A stretch of 64,000 nucleotides of DNA, from NCBI RefSeq assembly GCF_003584165.1, contig NZ_QXFJ01000010.1:1-64000 (forward strand), given 5' to 3'. Source of the DNA: Flagellimonas aequoris. Lineage in GTDB: Bacteria > Bacteroidota > Bacteroidia > Flavobacteriales > Flavobacteriaceae. A program made the translations under genes and the position numbers. The notes beneath the pieces are model-generated. The model had not been told where the DNA came from. It saw nothing but the letters and a program-made list of their open reading frames with translations, and ran no database searches. Below are positions 53,352 to 63,181 of the stretch, in pieces; the first letter of the stretch is position 1, and each line of letters begins with the position of its first letter.

Positions 53352-54625
53352 GCGATTTCTGTTTTTTGTTGTGTCAGGTTGGAAATGACTAAGACCGCTA
53401 GGGCAGGCAATACCCATCCCAGTTGGTATTGACTCAAAGGTATCCATGAGGTATAGGGTTGGATAGCCTCCCCCCAACCAATACTTCCCAAGAAATCAGG
53501 GATACTGAAAAGAATGGTTACCAAGACCACAGTTTTGAATACTGTGGGCGGAGTAAATCTGTTGGGCAGTACATTCAACAGAATCAATATGATGGTGATA
53601 GGGTAGATGAACATAAGGGCAGGTAACGCCACGGCAATAATGTAGCCCACGTTGAACTGCCCCATCAAAACACCCAAAACGCAACCGACTAGGACAGTGA
53701 TCCTGTACGCCGAAATAGAGTCCTTGAACTGGCTTTTCACAAAATCAGAAGTACCGGTAACAATGCCCACGGCAGTGGTAAAACAGGCCAAACTGACCAA
53801 AACACTCAAGAATAGGTTGGCCGTGTTGCCCAATGTCGCTATGCTGATGCCGCTCAATAATGCGGTTCGGGAGATGTCCTCGTCAAAGGATTTTCCAAAA
53901 AGGGCACCCGTTAAAATAAGTCCGGCGTAGATTACAAAGAGTCCTAAACCAGCCCAAAACCCGGCAGCACGGATCAACCGTCTTTTATCAGTGTAGGTAG
54001 CTTCTTTTTCTTTCAGGTTGATGGACACAATGATCACAGCACCCACCACAACGGCGCCAATGGCATCAAAAGTTTGGTAGCCTTCCAGAATGCCGTAACT
54101 GAATGGACTGTCGAAGGCGGAAGGGGCAAAATCAAAATCCAAGGTAAAAAGGGCCGTGACCATAATTAAAACCAAAACAATAAGGATTCCAGGGGTGAGC
54201 AGTTTTCCAATAAGATCCAACACCTTGGTGCGGTTGATGGCAAAAATGAAAACCAGTACAAAATAGATGAGGCTGGTAAGTAAATAGGAAGAATCCCAAA
54301 AGGGTTGTATAGCCATTTCATGGGTGACCGAAGCTGTCCTGGGCGAAGGCAGTGCTATGGCGATTGCATACATGATAAAACAATACACTGTGCTGAATAA
54401 CGGGGACACCTTTTTGGCAAAATCGAACATGGTGCCCTGCAGTTTGGCATGTGCCAAAATGCCCATTAAAGGGACCACTACACCCGAAACACAGAACCCT
54501 AAGGCCACCAACCACCAAAGATTTCCTGCTTTGAACCCCAAAAGAGGAGGGAGGATAAGATTACCAGCACCAAAAAAGAGGGAAAAAAGGGCAAAAGAGG
54601 TAATTGTTAATGATTTTTTGTTCAT
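53348..54625 (-). CDS. brnQ: Branched-chain amino acid transporter (LIVCS/BrnQ)
   Basis: 425 residues from ATG 54625 (MNKKSLTITSFALFSLFFGAGNLILPP). About 12 membrane segments; the FGAGNLILPP opening and the GILEGYQTFDAIGAVVVG block mark the LIVCS family. It imports Leu, Ile and Val with a sodium ion. Convergent with the hydrolase gene. Confidence 0.92.
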   Translation of the reverse strand: MNKKSLTITSFALFSLFFGAGNLILPPLLGFKAGNLWWLVALGFCVSGVVVPLMGILAHAKLQGTMFDFAKKVSPLFSTVYCFIMYAIAIALPSPRTASVTHEMAIQPFWDSSYLLTSLIYFVLVFIFAINRTKVLDLIGKLLTPGILIVLVLIMVTALFTLDFDFAPSAFDSPFSYGILEGYQTFDAIGAVVVGAVIIVSINLKEKEATYTDKRRLIRAAGFWAGLGLFVIYAGLILTGALFGKSFDEDISRTALLSGISIATLGNTANLFLSVLVSLACFTTAVGIVTGTSDFVKSQFKDSISAYRITVLVGCVLGVLMGQFNVGYIIAVALPALMFIYPITIILILLNVLPNRFTPPTVFKTVVLVTILFSIPDFLGSIGWGEAIQPYTSWIPLSQYQLGWVLPALAVLVISNLTQQKTEIA

Positions 54626-54891
54626 AGGGTGTTGATAATTTATTTTCAATGTGGTATATTTCGAAAGCGTTGTTCAGCGGATTTTATCGACTTTTTAACG
54701 ATAAGCCTGCATTTCGTCGAAAAAAAGACTTTGTTCGGAAGCGTGCAAAATAAAAAGTTATCAACATCCGTTCCTATAGAAAAGTTGAACCCAAAACAAT
54801 TCGATATAACAAAAAACTACGTTTAACCAAATTACGGCATTTTTCGATTCCCCAAATCGCACTCGATGCTTTTTCCAAACAACACCGGCTT

Positions 54892-55146
54892 ATGAAAACT
54901 TCTACCCACCACCACGGCAACAAATTCACTTCTTTTTTCTGCAGCTTGTTCGGGCACCATTATGTGGTTTCCAAAAAAGTGACCCAGCACATCAAAGAAT
55001 ACAAATGCATCCATTGCCAAAAAGAGGTTACCACGGATGTCAGCGGCAAACTATCTGTCTTGACACCCCAAATGCAAGAAATCAACAGTACATTGGAAGA
55101 TATGTACAGAAAAAGAAAAAGTAGGGTAGTGCACCAAGTGGCATAG
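54892..55146 (+). CDS. Small zinc-ribbon-like protein
   Basis: 84 residues. A CSLFGHHYV segment and a later CIHCQK pair could form a small metal site, as in the DUF1660-type family. The C-terminal half is charged and helical. No signal peptide. It stands alone between brnQ and thiL. Function unknown. Confidence 0.65.
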   Translation: MKTSTHHHGNKFTSFFCSLFGHHYVVSKKVTQHIKEYKCIHCQKEVTTDVSGKLSVLTPQMQEINSTLEDMYRKRKSRVVHQVA

Positions 55147-55266
55147 CCCTTTTTTATTTTTTAAGAGGCCCAAATCTTTAATCCCGGAAACTTAAGTAAT
55201 TGCCTACTGCTATCGGTTGCGTGCCCCAAAACCATGGTAGGGATGCCCTTGATTTTCGGGATTTTT

Positions 55267-56313
55267 TTATGGTTTGAACGAGTTCCAGCCTTGCGCCGTA
55301 ATGGGAATTTTGGTTTCGGCCCTGGTAATGAGGTGTACCCCTTCACTCTTCTCCGTCATATGCCCGATAACCGTTAGATTCGGATTCCCCTTGATCTTTG
55401 GAAAGTCGGCCTGGTCAATGGTGAACAAGAGTTCATAATCCTCACCCCCTCCCAAAGCGATCATGGTACTGTCCATCTTGAATTCCTCACAAGTGGAAAT
55501 GACCGAGGGATCCAACGGAATTTTATTCTCGAACAGATTGCAGCCCACCTCACCGTGCTTGCATAAGTGCAATATTTCGGAAGAAAGCCCATCACTGATA
55601 TCGATCATGGAAGTCGGTTTTACCTCCAATTTTTCCAGCAGTTCTACCATGTCCTTGCGGGCTTCTGGTTTCAATTGGCGTTCCACCAGATAGGAATACG
55701 GTTCCAGATCAGGTTGACTGTTGGGGTTTACCTTGTACACTTCCTTTTCACGTTCCAATACCTGTAGGCCCAGATAGGCACCGCCCAGATCTCCGGTCAC
55801 GACCAAAAGATCGTTCGGTTTGCTGCCTTTGCGGTATGCAATTTTGGATGCATCAGCAGACCCGATAGCTGTAACGCTAATGATCATGCCTTTGTTGGAT
55901 GAGGTGGTATCCCCTCCGACCAAATCCACGTTGTAGAGTTTGCAGGCCAAGGCAACCCCTTCGTAAAATTCCTCAAGGGCTTCCAAAGGAAACCTGTTGG
56001 ATACCGCCATGGAAATGGTGATTTGGGTAGCCATGGCATTCATGGCATAGATATCGGAAAGATTGACCATTACCGATTTATAACCCAAGTGTTTCAGGGG
56101 CATATAGCTCAGGTCAAAATGGACCCCTTCCACCAACATATCGGTAGAAACGACCACTTTTTTGTCTTTGAAGTCCATCACTGCGGCATCATCGCCAACC
56201 CCTACCAAAGAGGAAGGCTGTTTCAATTCAAAATGTTGGGTAAGATGATCGATCAAACCAAATTCGCCCAGTTCTTCCAAGGAAGTTCGTTGTGGATTCT
56301 TGTCTTCTAGCAT
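55267..56313 (-). CDS. thiL: Thiamine-monophosphate kinase
   Basis: 348 residues of the ThiL/PurM fold. The N-terminal VGVGDDAAVMDF metal/ATP motif, VVSTDMLVEGVHFDL, LVGGDTTSS, and the DISDGLSSEI and GGGEDYELLF blocks are all present. It phosphorylates thiamine monophosphate to the diphosphate cofactor. On the minus strand an exact TACTTTTG box lies only four bases before the ATG. Confidence 0.95.
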   Translation of the reverse strand: MLEDKNPQRTSLEELGEFGLIDHLTQHFELKQPSSLVGVGDDAAVMDFKDKKVVVSTDMLVEGVHFDLSYMPLKHLGYKSVMVNLSDIYAMNAMATQITISMAVSNRFPLEALEEFYEGVALACKLYNVDLVGGDTTSSNKGMIISVTAIGSADASKIAYRKGSKPNDLLVVTGDLGGAYLGLQVLEREKEVYKVNPNSQPDLEPYSYLVERQLKPEARKDMVELLEKLEVKPTSMIDISDGLSSEILHLCKHGEVGCNLFENKIPLDPSVISTCEEFKMDSTMIALGGGEDYELLFTIDQADFPKIKGNPNLTVIGHMTEKSEGVHLITRAETKIPITAQGWNSFKP

Positions 56314-56317
56314 TTTG

Positions 56318-56325
56318 CAAAAGTA
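56318..56325 (-). promoter_or_regulatory. -7 box (TACTTTTG) of thiL
   Basis: Exact TAnnTTTG match on the minus strand, four bases from the thiL ATG, implying a leaderless or nearly leaderless transcript. Confidence 0.5.
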
Positions 56326-56501
56326 AACAGGATAATCGTAAATTGTAAAGTGGGCAATGGCATAATATTTTTTACGACAAAGGTTTCAAAATATTTATGT
56401 AATGTACCAGAAAGCCAGTGGGTGCGAATTCCATAGAAAAGACCTATGGAATCATTCGTTATTATAATGTTAGTAAATATGGTAAAACCCTTCTTATACA
56501 G

Positions 56502-56509
56502 TATATTTG
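56502..56509 (+). promoter_or_regulatory. -7 box (TATATTTG) of the suf operon
   Basis: Exact TAnnTTTG match 28 bases upstream of the first suf-region start codon. No clear TTG at -33, which may mean an activator is needed. Confidence 0.55.
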
Positions 56510-56537
56510 TGGGCTATTTAGATTAAATTCAAGTAAG

Positions 56538-56867
56538 ATGATAAAAGTATCGGATACGGCAAGACAAAAAGTGGTGTCGCTCATGACCGAGGAAGGTTAT
56601 GACGCTGCAACCGATTTTGTCCGTGTCGGTGTGAAAAGTGGAGGGTGCAGCGGATTGTCTTACGAACTAAAGTTTGACAAGACCGCAGCGGATACAGATA
56701 AGATTTTTGAAGACAATGAAGTTCGCATCATTGTGGATAAAAAGAGCTTTCTGTACTTGGTAGGCACCATTTTGGAATATTCGGGAGGGTTGAACGGAAA
56801 GGGCTTTGTGTTCAACAACCCCAACGCGCAACGCACCTGTGGATGCGGAGAAAGTTTTTCGCTTTAA
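56538..56867 (+). CDS. IscA/SufA-type iron-sulfur carrier
   Basis: 109 residues from ATG 56538; an in-frame extension upstream is unlike the family. The three conserved cysteines appear in GGCSGLSY and the C-terminal CGCGESF. It receives and passes on Fe-S clusters. First gene of the SUF operon, 39 bases before sufB. Confidence 0.94.
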   Translation: MIKVSDTARQKVVSLMTEEGYDAATDFVRVGVKSGGCSGLSYELKFDKTAADTDKIFEDNEVRIIVDKKSFLYLVGTILEYSGGLNGKGFVFNNPNAQRTCGCGESFSL

Positions 56868-56906
56868 TTATTGACAAAGGGCCAGTAATTGGCTAACTTA
56901 TAAGAT

Positions 56907-58352
56907 ATGGCTTATACAGAGGAAGAATTAAAAAAAGAACTGGAGACCAAGGAATACGAGTACGGTTTCTACACGGATATTGAATCGGATACCCTTCCCA
57001 AAGGGTTGAACGAGGAAATCGTGATTGCCATTTCCAAAAAGAAGAATGAACCAGATTGGATGACGGAATGGCGCTTGGAGGCGTATCGTGCATGGACAGA
57101 AATGGAGGAGCCTGAATGGGCCAACGTGACTTATAAAAAACCCAACTTTCAGGATATTTCCTATTACTCGGCTCCCAACAAGAAGCCGAAGTACAATAGT
57201 TTGGACGAGGTAGATCCCGAATTGTTGGACACCTTTAAAAAGTTGGGGATTTCTATTGACGAGCAAAAGAAATTGGCCGGTGTTGCAGTGGATATCGTAA
57301 TGGACTCCGTTTCTGTGGCCACTACTTTCAAAAAGACCTTGGCCGAAAAGGGCATTATTTTCTGTTCCATTTCCGAAGCCATCCAAGAACACCCTGAATT
57401 GGTGAAGAAGTATATTGGAACCGTGGTTCCTAAAAAGGACAATTTTTATGCAGCATTGAACTCGGCCGTATTCTCTGACGGGTCTTTCTGCTACATTCCG
57501 AAAGGAGTTAGATGTCCGATGGAACTTTCCACCTATTTCCGAATCAACCAAGCAGGAACAGGCCAGTTCGAGAGAACCTTGGTGGTTGCCGATGAGGGTA
57601 GTTATGTAAGTTATTTGGAAGGATGTACCGCACCTTCCCGAGACGAGAACCAATTGCACGCCGCGGTAGTGGAGTTGATTGCTTTGGATAACGCTGAAAT
57701 CAAATACTCAACCGTACAGAACTGGTTCCCTGGGGATAAGGAAGGAAAAGGAGGCGTTTTCAATTTTGTGACCAAACGTGGCCTTTGTGAAAAGAACGCC
57801 AAAATATCATGGACACAGGTAGAAACCGGTTCCGCCGTAACTTGGAAATACCCTTCCTGCGTATTGAAGGGAGACAATTCCATCGGGGAATTCTATTCCA
57901 TCGCCGTAACGAATAATTTTCAACAAGCCGATACCGGAACCAAGATGATTCACTTGGGCAAGAACACCAAAAGCACTATCATTTCCAAAGGGATTTCCGC
58001 AGGGCAGTCCCAAAACAGTTACCGAGGTTTGGTGCAGGTGAGTAGCCGTGCAGACAATGCGCGGAACTTCTCCCAGTGTGATTCCCTGTTGATGGGCAAC
58101 CGTTGTGGGGCACATACCTTCCCTTATATTGAAGTGAAGAACAAATCGGCACAGATAGAACACGAAGCTACCACGAGTAAGATCGGGGAAGATCAGATTT
58201 TCTATTGCAACCAACGTGGCATCGATACCGAAAAGGCCATTGCCTTGATCGTGAATGGTTTTAGTAAGGAAGTGTTGAACAAACTGCCCATGGAATTTGC
58301 CGTGGAAGCCCAAAAGCTATTGGAAATCAGCTTGGAAGGTTCTGTAGGATAA
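56907..58352 (+). CDS. sufB: Fe-S cluster assembly scaffold SufB
   Basis: 481 residues, full length, with the SufBD core: [41 protein letters not shown], and [19 protein letters not shown]. With SufC and SufD it forms the scaffold on which clusters are built. The next gene is not sufC but an MBL-fold lipoprotein gene 14 bases on. Confidence 0.97.
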   Translation: MAYTEEELKKELETKEYEYGFYTDIESDTLPKGLNEEIVIAISKKKNEPDWMTEWRLEAYRAWTEMEEPEWANVTYKKPNFQDISYYSAPNKKPKYNSLDEVDPELLDTFKKLGISIDEQKKLAGVAVDIVMDSVSVATTFKKTLAEKGIIFCSISEAIQEHPELVKKYIGTVVPKKDNFYAALNSAVFSDGSFCYIPKGVRCPMELSTYFRINQAGTGQFERTLVVADEGSYVSYLEGCTAPSRDENQLHAAVVELIALDNAEIKYSTVQNWFPGDKEGKGGVFNFVTKRGLCEKNAKISWTQVETGSAVTWKYPSCVLKGDNSIGEFYSIAVTNNFQQADTGTKMIHLGKNTKSTIISKGISAGQSQNSYRGLVQVSSRADNARNFSQCDSLLMGNRCGAHTFPYIEVKNKSAQIEHEATTSKIGEDQIFYCNQRGIDTEKAIALIVNGFSKEVLNKLPMEFAVEAQKLLEISLEGSVG

Positions 58353-58366
58353 ACAAAAAACAACGT

Positions 58367-59245
58367 ATGAAAAAGTTACTGGCATTACTGTTGGTCCTTG
58401 CTACTTTTTCTTGCAAGCAGGCCAAAAAAGAAACCGCCGAGGTGGAACAGACCGTGGCGGAAGAAGCAAAACCGGAAGTGAAACTCTACGCCTTCAGTGG
58501 GGGTACCGTGAATGCGAACAAGTTGGAACTCTTTTCCCAAGATACCACGTATACAGGACAATCCAAGGAGTTTGGCGATGCGTTTTACGTCATCGTACAT
58601 CCAAAAGGTACCTTGATGTGGGATGCCGGACTTCCTGAAAGCTTGGTCGGTATGGATGCACCTTACACGTCTCCAGATGGGGCGTTTACCGTTTCTAGGA
58701 AGGATTCCGTGGTGAACCAATTGGCCACCATTGGGATGAAACCCAGTGACATTGATTACATCGCCTTGTCCCACACCCATTTTGACCATGTTGGCCACGC
58801 CAATGAGTTTGCAGGGTCTACCTGGTTGGTACAGGAAAAGGAATATGATTTTGCGACTAGCGAGGAGAACCAAAAGAACAACGCGGACATCTATAATGCC
58901 ATAAAAGATTTGACCAAGGTCAAGAAAATCGCGAACACCGATTATGATGTGTTTGGCGATGGTACCGTGGTGATGAAATTTATGCCCGGACATACTCCAG
59001 GACACCAAGTACTGTTTTTGGATTTGGCCGAGTTTGGTCCTTTGTTGCTTTCTGGCGACATGTACCATTTTTATGAAAACAGGGAATACCGTAGAGTACC
59101 CATTTTCAATTACGATGTGGCCCAGACCAAGGCAAGTATGGCAGCGTTTGAGGCCTTTGCAGAGGAAAAAGGGGCAACCGTATACCTACAACATTCCAAA
59201 GAAGATTTTGAAAAATTGCCCAAAGCACCCAACTACTTAAAATAA
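58367..59245 (+). CDS. MBL-fold hydrolase lipoprotein (AHL lactonase-like) inside the suf operon
   Basis: 292 residues. Lipobox at Cys16 (LATFSCKQ). The metallo-beta-lactamase motif is H136-T-H138-F-D140-H141, with a later His in MPGHTPGHQVLF, an Asp in LLSGDMYHFY and a C-terminal YLQHSKEDF. The fold and spacing resemble N-acyl-homoserine lactonase-type enzymes, but lactonase activity is not implied. It lies 14 bases after sufB and 18 before sufC, same strand, so it should be co-transcribed with a system it has no known link to. Confidence 0.85.
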   Translation: MKKLLALLLVLATFSCKQAKKETAEVEQTVAEEAKPEVKLYAFSGGTVNANKLELFSQDTTYTGQSKEFGDAFYVIVHPKGTLMWDAGLPESLVGMDAPYTSPDGAFTVSRKDSVVNQLATIGMKPSDIDYIALSHTHFDHVGHANEFAGSTWLVQEKEYDFATSEENQKNNADIYNAIKDLTKVKKIANTDYDVFGDGTVVMKFMPGHTPGHQVLFLDLAEFGPLLLSGDMYHFYENREYRRVPIFNYDVAQTKASMAAFEAFAEEKGATVYLQHSKEDFEKLPKAPNYLK

Positions 59246-59263
59246 TATTTGAAGAAGAACAGC

Positions 59264-60016
59264 ATGTTAGAAATCAAGAATTTACACGCAAGCGTAGAAG
59301 ATAAAGAAATCCTGAAGGGAATCGACCTAAAGGTGAATGCCGGAGAGGTACACGCCATTATGGGTCCTAACGGGTCTGGTAAAAGTACCTTGGCCTCGGT
59401 GATTGCCGGAAAGGAAGAGTTTGAGGTAGAGGAGGGCAGTATTATTTTGGAGGGTGAGGACCTTGATGAGCTTGCCCCAGAGGAAAGAGCGCACAAAGGA
59501 ATTTTCCTTTCGTTCCAATACCCTGTGGAGATTCCAGGGGTATCGGTAACCAACTTCATCAAAACCGCCATCAACGAATCCCGCAAAGCACGTGGCTTGG
59601 AAGAAATGCCCGCCAATGAGATGTTGAAGAAGATCCGTGAGAAATCCGAGTTGTTGGAAATCGACCGCAAGTTTCTTTCCCGTTCCTTGAACGAAGGGTT
59701 CTCTGGAGGGGAGAAGAAACGTAACGAGATCTTCCAAATGGCGATGATGGAACCGAAATTGGCCATTTTGGATGAAACCGATTCCGGTTTGGACATTGAT
59801 GCGCTTCGTATTGTGGCCAATGGAGTGAACAAACTGCGCAACAAGGACAATGCGATCATCGTAATCACTCACTACCAGCGTTTGTTGGATTATATCGTAC
59901 CAGATTTTGTCCACGTATTGTACAACGGTAAAATCGTGAAATCCGGCACCAAGGAATTGGCGCTTGAGTTGGAGGAGAAAGGGTACGATTGGATCAAACA
60001 GGAAGCGACGGTATAA
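59264..60016 (+). CDS. sufC: Fe-S cluster assembly ATPase SufC
   Basis: 250 residues from ATG 59264 ([17 protein letters not shown]). Walker [10 protein letters not shown], signature [11 protein letters not shown], Walker [15 protein letters not shown], and H-loop VITHYQR. It drives conformational change of SufBCD. Followed by a 75-base repeat module before sufD. Confidence 0.97.
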   Translation: MLEIKNLHASVEDKEILKGIDLKVNAGEVHAIMGPNGSGKSTLASVIAGKEEFEVEEGSIILEGEDLDELAPEERAHKGIFLSFQYPVEIPGVSVTNFIKTAINESRKARGLEEMPANEMLKKIREKSELLEIDRKFLSRSLNEGFSGGEKKRNEIFQMAMMEPKLAILDETDSGLDIDALRIVANGVNKLRNKDNAIIVITHYQRLLDYIVPDFVHVLYNGKIVKSGTKELALELEEKGYDWIKQEATV

Positions 60017-60023
60017 GCATTTT

Positions 60024-60098
60024 GTCATTCCCATGAAAATGGGAATCCAAATGATTCAAAAACAATCTTAATGAGATTCCTGTTTTCGCAGGAATGAC
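60024..60098. repeat. Palindromic module pair between sufC and sufD
   Basis: Begins GTCATTCCC and ends GGAATGAC. It contains two stems: ATTCCCAT/ATGGGAAT with a GAAA loop (60027-60046), and ATTCCTG/CAGGAAT (60076-60095). It starts seven bases after sufC and ends 12 before sufD. Confidence 0.8.
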
Positions 60099-60110
60099 AA
60101 GGAGTAAAAT

Positions 60111-61427
60111 ATGGATTTAAAGGAAAAATTAATCTCATCATTCTTGGCTTTCGAGAACAATGTGGACTTGGATCATCCGGTTCACGAAGTACGTTCGGAG
60201 GCCATCAAGAATTTTGAAAACAAAGGGTTTCCATCCAAAAAGGAGGAAGCTTGGAAATATACATCCCTAAACAGCCTTCAAAAGGTAGATTTCAGCATTT
60301 TCCCCAAAGAGGAATCAACGTTGGAATATAAGGATGTGAAGAAATATTTCCTTCACGAGATCGATACCTACAAGATTGTGTTCGTGGATGGGGTATATAG
60401 TTCCTACCTTTCGGAAACCACCCATGATGGGGTGGATGTTTGCTTGATGAGCTCCGCTTTCAGCAAACCGATGTTCCGTCAGGTCATCGAGGTATATTTT
60501 AACAAAGTAGCCTCTAAGGATGAATCGTTGACCACCTTGAATACGGCTTTTAGCAAGGAAGGGGCCTACATTTATATCCCGAAGAACAAAATGCCCAAAA
60601 AGCCTATCCAGATTTTACATTTGGCAACAGGCAATGAGGCAGCGCTCATGTTGCAGCCCCGTAACCTAATCGTGGCGGAAGACAATGCCGAGGTTCAGAT
60701 CATTGAGCGCCACCAAAGCTTGACGGACAATGAGGTATTCACCAATTCGGTAACGGAAATCTTTGCAGGCAAGGATGCCATTGTGGATTATTATAAAGTT
60801 CAGAATGATGCCCCAACGGCATCTTTGGTGGATAACACCTATATTTCACAAAAGGACAGCAGTGTGGTCCGGGTACATACCTTTTCCTTCGGAGGGAAAT
60901 TGATCCGTAACAACCTGAACTTCTACCAAAACGGCGAACGCATCGATTCTACCTTGAAAGGAGTGACCATTTTGGGGGACAAACAACATGTGGACCATCA
61001 CACTTTGGTGCACCACAGACAACCCAATTGCGAGAGCCACCAAGATTACAAGGGAATTTTTGGTGATAGTTCCACAGGGGTCTTCAATGGAAAAATCATT
61101 GTGGACAAGATTGCCCAAAAGACGGATGCTTTCCAGCAGAACAACAATATTTTGTTGAGCGACAGGGCCACCATCAACTCCAAACCCCAATTGGAAATCT
61201 TTGCGGACGACGTGAAATGTTCCCACGGATGTACCATTGGCCAGTTGGACGAGGATGCCCTTTTCTATTTACGATCTAGGGGGATTCCCAAAAAAGAGGC
61301 CACAGCCCTGTTGATGTATGCCTTTGCCAACAACGTTTTGGAAAGTGTGCGCATCCCAGAGCTAAAATCAAGGATAAACAAGATTATTGCCAATAAATTG
61401 GGTGTAAGGGTCGGTTTCGATCTTTAA
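60111..61427 (+). CDS. sufD: Fe-S cluster assembly protein SufD
   Basis: 438 residues. The SufBD core is seen in RVHTFSFGGKLIRNNLNFY, HHRQPNCESHQDYKGIF, and KCSHGCTIGQLDEDALFYL. It partners SufB and SufC. The N-terminus (KKEEAWKYTSL) matches the family. Preceded by a repeat module within the operon. Confidence 0.96.
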   Translation: MDLKEKLISSFLAFENNVDLDHPVHEVRSEAIKNFENKGFPSKKEEAWKYTSLNSLQKVDFSIFPKEESTLEYKDVKKYFLHEIDTYKIVFVDGVYSSYLSETTHDGVDVCLMSSAFSKPMFRQVIEVYFNKVASKDESLTTLNTAFSKEGAYIYIPKNKMPKKPIQILHLATGNEAALMLQPRNLIVAEDNAEVQIIERHQSLTDNEVFTNSVTEIFAGKDAIVDYYKVQNDAPTASLVDNTYISQKDSSVVRVHTFSFGGKLIRNNLNFYQNGERIDSTLKGVTILGDKQHVDHHTLVHHRQPNCESHQDYKGIFGDSSTGVFNGKIIVDKIAQKTDAFQQNNNILLSDRATINSKPQLEIFADDVKCSHGCTIGQLDEDALFYLRSRGIPKKEATALLMYAFANNVLESVRIPELKSRINKIIANKLGVRVGFDL

Positions 61428-61453
61428 TAGATAACAGAAATTTAGGCATTCCC

Positions 61454-62680
61454 ATGTTGCAGACCACTTTGGACATACAGACCATCCGCAAGGATTTTCC
61501 CATCCTCAACCGAGAGGTAAATGGGCAGCCTTTGGTGTATTTGGATAATGCCGCGACTTCTCAAACTCCCCAGCAAGTGATCGATGTGATTGTGGATTAC
61601 TATCACAGGTATAATGCGAACATTCATCGCGGGGTACATACACTCTCACAGGAAGCAACAGATGCCTATGAAGTGGCAAGGCAAAAAATCCAGAAACACT
61701 TCAATATTGCCCATTCCTACGAAGTGATTTTCACTTCTGGGACTACCCATGGCATCAATTTGGTAGCCACGGGCTTTACTTCCTTTTTAAAAAATGGGGA
61801 TGAGGTAATCGTTTCCGCCATGGAGCATCATTCCAATATTGTGCCTTGGCAAATGCTCTGTGAGCGCACGGGCGCCACATTGAAGGTGATTCCGATGAAT
61901 TTGAATGGGGAATTGATTATGGAGGAGTACCACAAGCTATTGAACGATAGGACGAAGTTGGTTTTCTGTAACCATGTGTCCAACGCTTTGGGAACCATCA
62001 ACCCCATTGAAAAAATTATAGATGCAGCTCATAAAGTGGGTGCAGCTGTTTTGATTGATGGTGCACAGGCTGCGGCCCACATCAAACCCGATCTACAGGC
62101 CCTTGATGTGGATTTTTATACCGTTTCTGCCCATAAAATGTGTGGCCCCACGGGGGTAGGCATGCTTTATGGGAAAGAAAAGTGGCTCAACAAACTACCA
62201 CCCTATCAAGGTGGGGGCGAAATGATCGCTGAGGTTACTTTTGAAAAGACCACCTATGCCGATCTCCCCCACAAGTTTGAAGCGGGCACTCCCAATATTT
62301 GTGGTGGCATCGCTTTTGGTGCCGCTTTGGATTACATGAACCATATCGGTTTTGAAGCCATTGCCCAATATGAGGAAGAATTGATGCAATATGCCACGGA
62401 ACAGTTGCTCACCATAGAAGGATTGCGGATTTATGGAACGGCCAAGCACAAAACTTCGGTGATCTCTTTCAATATTGATGGAATCCATCCGTATGATATC
62501 GGGACCATTCTCGACAAATTGGGAATAGCCGTTAGAACAGGTCACCATTGCGCCCAACCCATTATGGATTTTTATAAAATCCCGGGAACGGTAAGGGCCA
62601 GTTTCAGTTTTTACAATACCCAAGAAGAAGTGGATGCTTTGGTGAAAGGGGTGAAGAGGGCCAGAAATATGTTGTTGTAG
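61454..62680 (+). CDS. sufS: Cysteine desulfurase SufS
   Basis: 408 residues, group II PLP desulfurase. PLP Lys228 is in VSAHKMCGP, and the persulfide Cys366 is in RTGHHCAQP. It releases sulfur from cysteine for cluster assembly and hands it to SufE. 26 bases after sufD. Confidence 0.97.
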   Translation: MLQTTLDIQTIRKDFPILNREVNGQPLVYLDNAATSQTPQQVIDVIVDYYHRYNANIHRGVHTLSQEATDAYEVARQKIQKHFNIAHSYEVIFTSGTTHGINLVATGFTSFLKNGDEVIVSAMEHHSNIVPWQMLCERTGATLKVIPMNLNGELIMEEYHKLLNDRTKLVFCNHVSNALGTINPIEKIIDAAHKVGAAVLIDGAQAAAHIKPDLQALDVDFYTVSAHKMCGPTGVGMLYGKEKWLNKLPPYQGGGEMIAEVTFEKTTYADLPHKFEAGTPNICGGIAFGAALDYMNHIGFEAIAQYEEELMQYATEQLLTIEGLRIYGTAKHKTSVISFNIDGIHPYDIGTILDKLGIAVRTGHHCAQPIMDFYKIPGTVRASFSFYNTQEEVDALVKGVKRARNMLL

Positions 62681-62752
62681 GCCAACCGTTATCATTATCT
62701 TAAACACTTGAAAAGCAACTTTCCGAGTTGTATTTTTGAACAAAACCGAAAC

Positions 62753-63175
62753 ATGACGATACAAGAGATACAGAATGATATAGTGGATGAATTCTCCATG
62801 TTCGATGATTGGATGCAGCGTTATGAGTACATGATAGAACTGGGTAAATCACTTCCATTGATCGATGATCAATATAAGACGGATGACAACTTGATCAAGG
62901 GTTGCCAGAGCAAAGTATGGGTACATGCCGAGCTCGATGGGGACAGATTGGTGTTCACAGCAGATAGTGATGCCATCATCACCAAAGGAATCATTGCCAT
63001 ATTGATCAGGGCATTCAGCAATCAAAAGCCAAAGGATATCATCGATGCCGACACCGCTTTTATTGATGAAATTGGATTGAAGGAGCATTTGTCGCCCACC
63101 CGGGCCAATGGTTTGGTAAGCATGATCAAGCAATTGAAATTGTACGCTGTGGCCTATCAAACACAATTAAACTAG
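62753..63175 (+). CDS. sufE: Sulfur acceptor SufE
   Basis: 140 residues from ATG 62753; the in-frame start upstream does not fit the family. The acceptor Cys51 lies in LIKGCQSKVW. It takes persulfide sulfur from SufS to SufB. Six bases before the next gene. Confidence 0.95.
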   Translation: MTIQEIQNDIVDEFSMFDDWMQRYEYMIELGKSLPLIDDQYKTDDNLIKGCQSKVWVHAELDGDRLVFTADSDAIITKGIIAILIRAFSNQKPKDIIDADTAFIDEIGLKEHLSPTRANGLVSMIKQLKLYAVAYQTQLN

Positions 63176-63181
63176 AACAAG

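Noticed and set aside
54630..54766. Pair of inverted TTATCAACA boxes (54630-54638 and 54758-54766) as a replication origin
   Set aside because: Only two near-DnaA boxes in an AT-rich gap beside brnQ; no dnaA, dnaN or box cluster. Chance is likely.
54626..54891. Gap between brnQ and the zinc-ribbon-like gene searched for a small gene
   Set aside because: A 65-codon frame spans part of it but has skewed composition, no recognisable features and no promoter or terminator support.
56928..57659. 243-codon minus-strand frame opposite sufB
   Set aside because: sufB is certain on the other strand; the translated product looks like antisense of conserved protein motifs.
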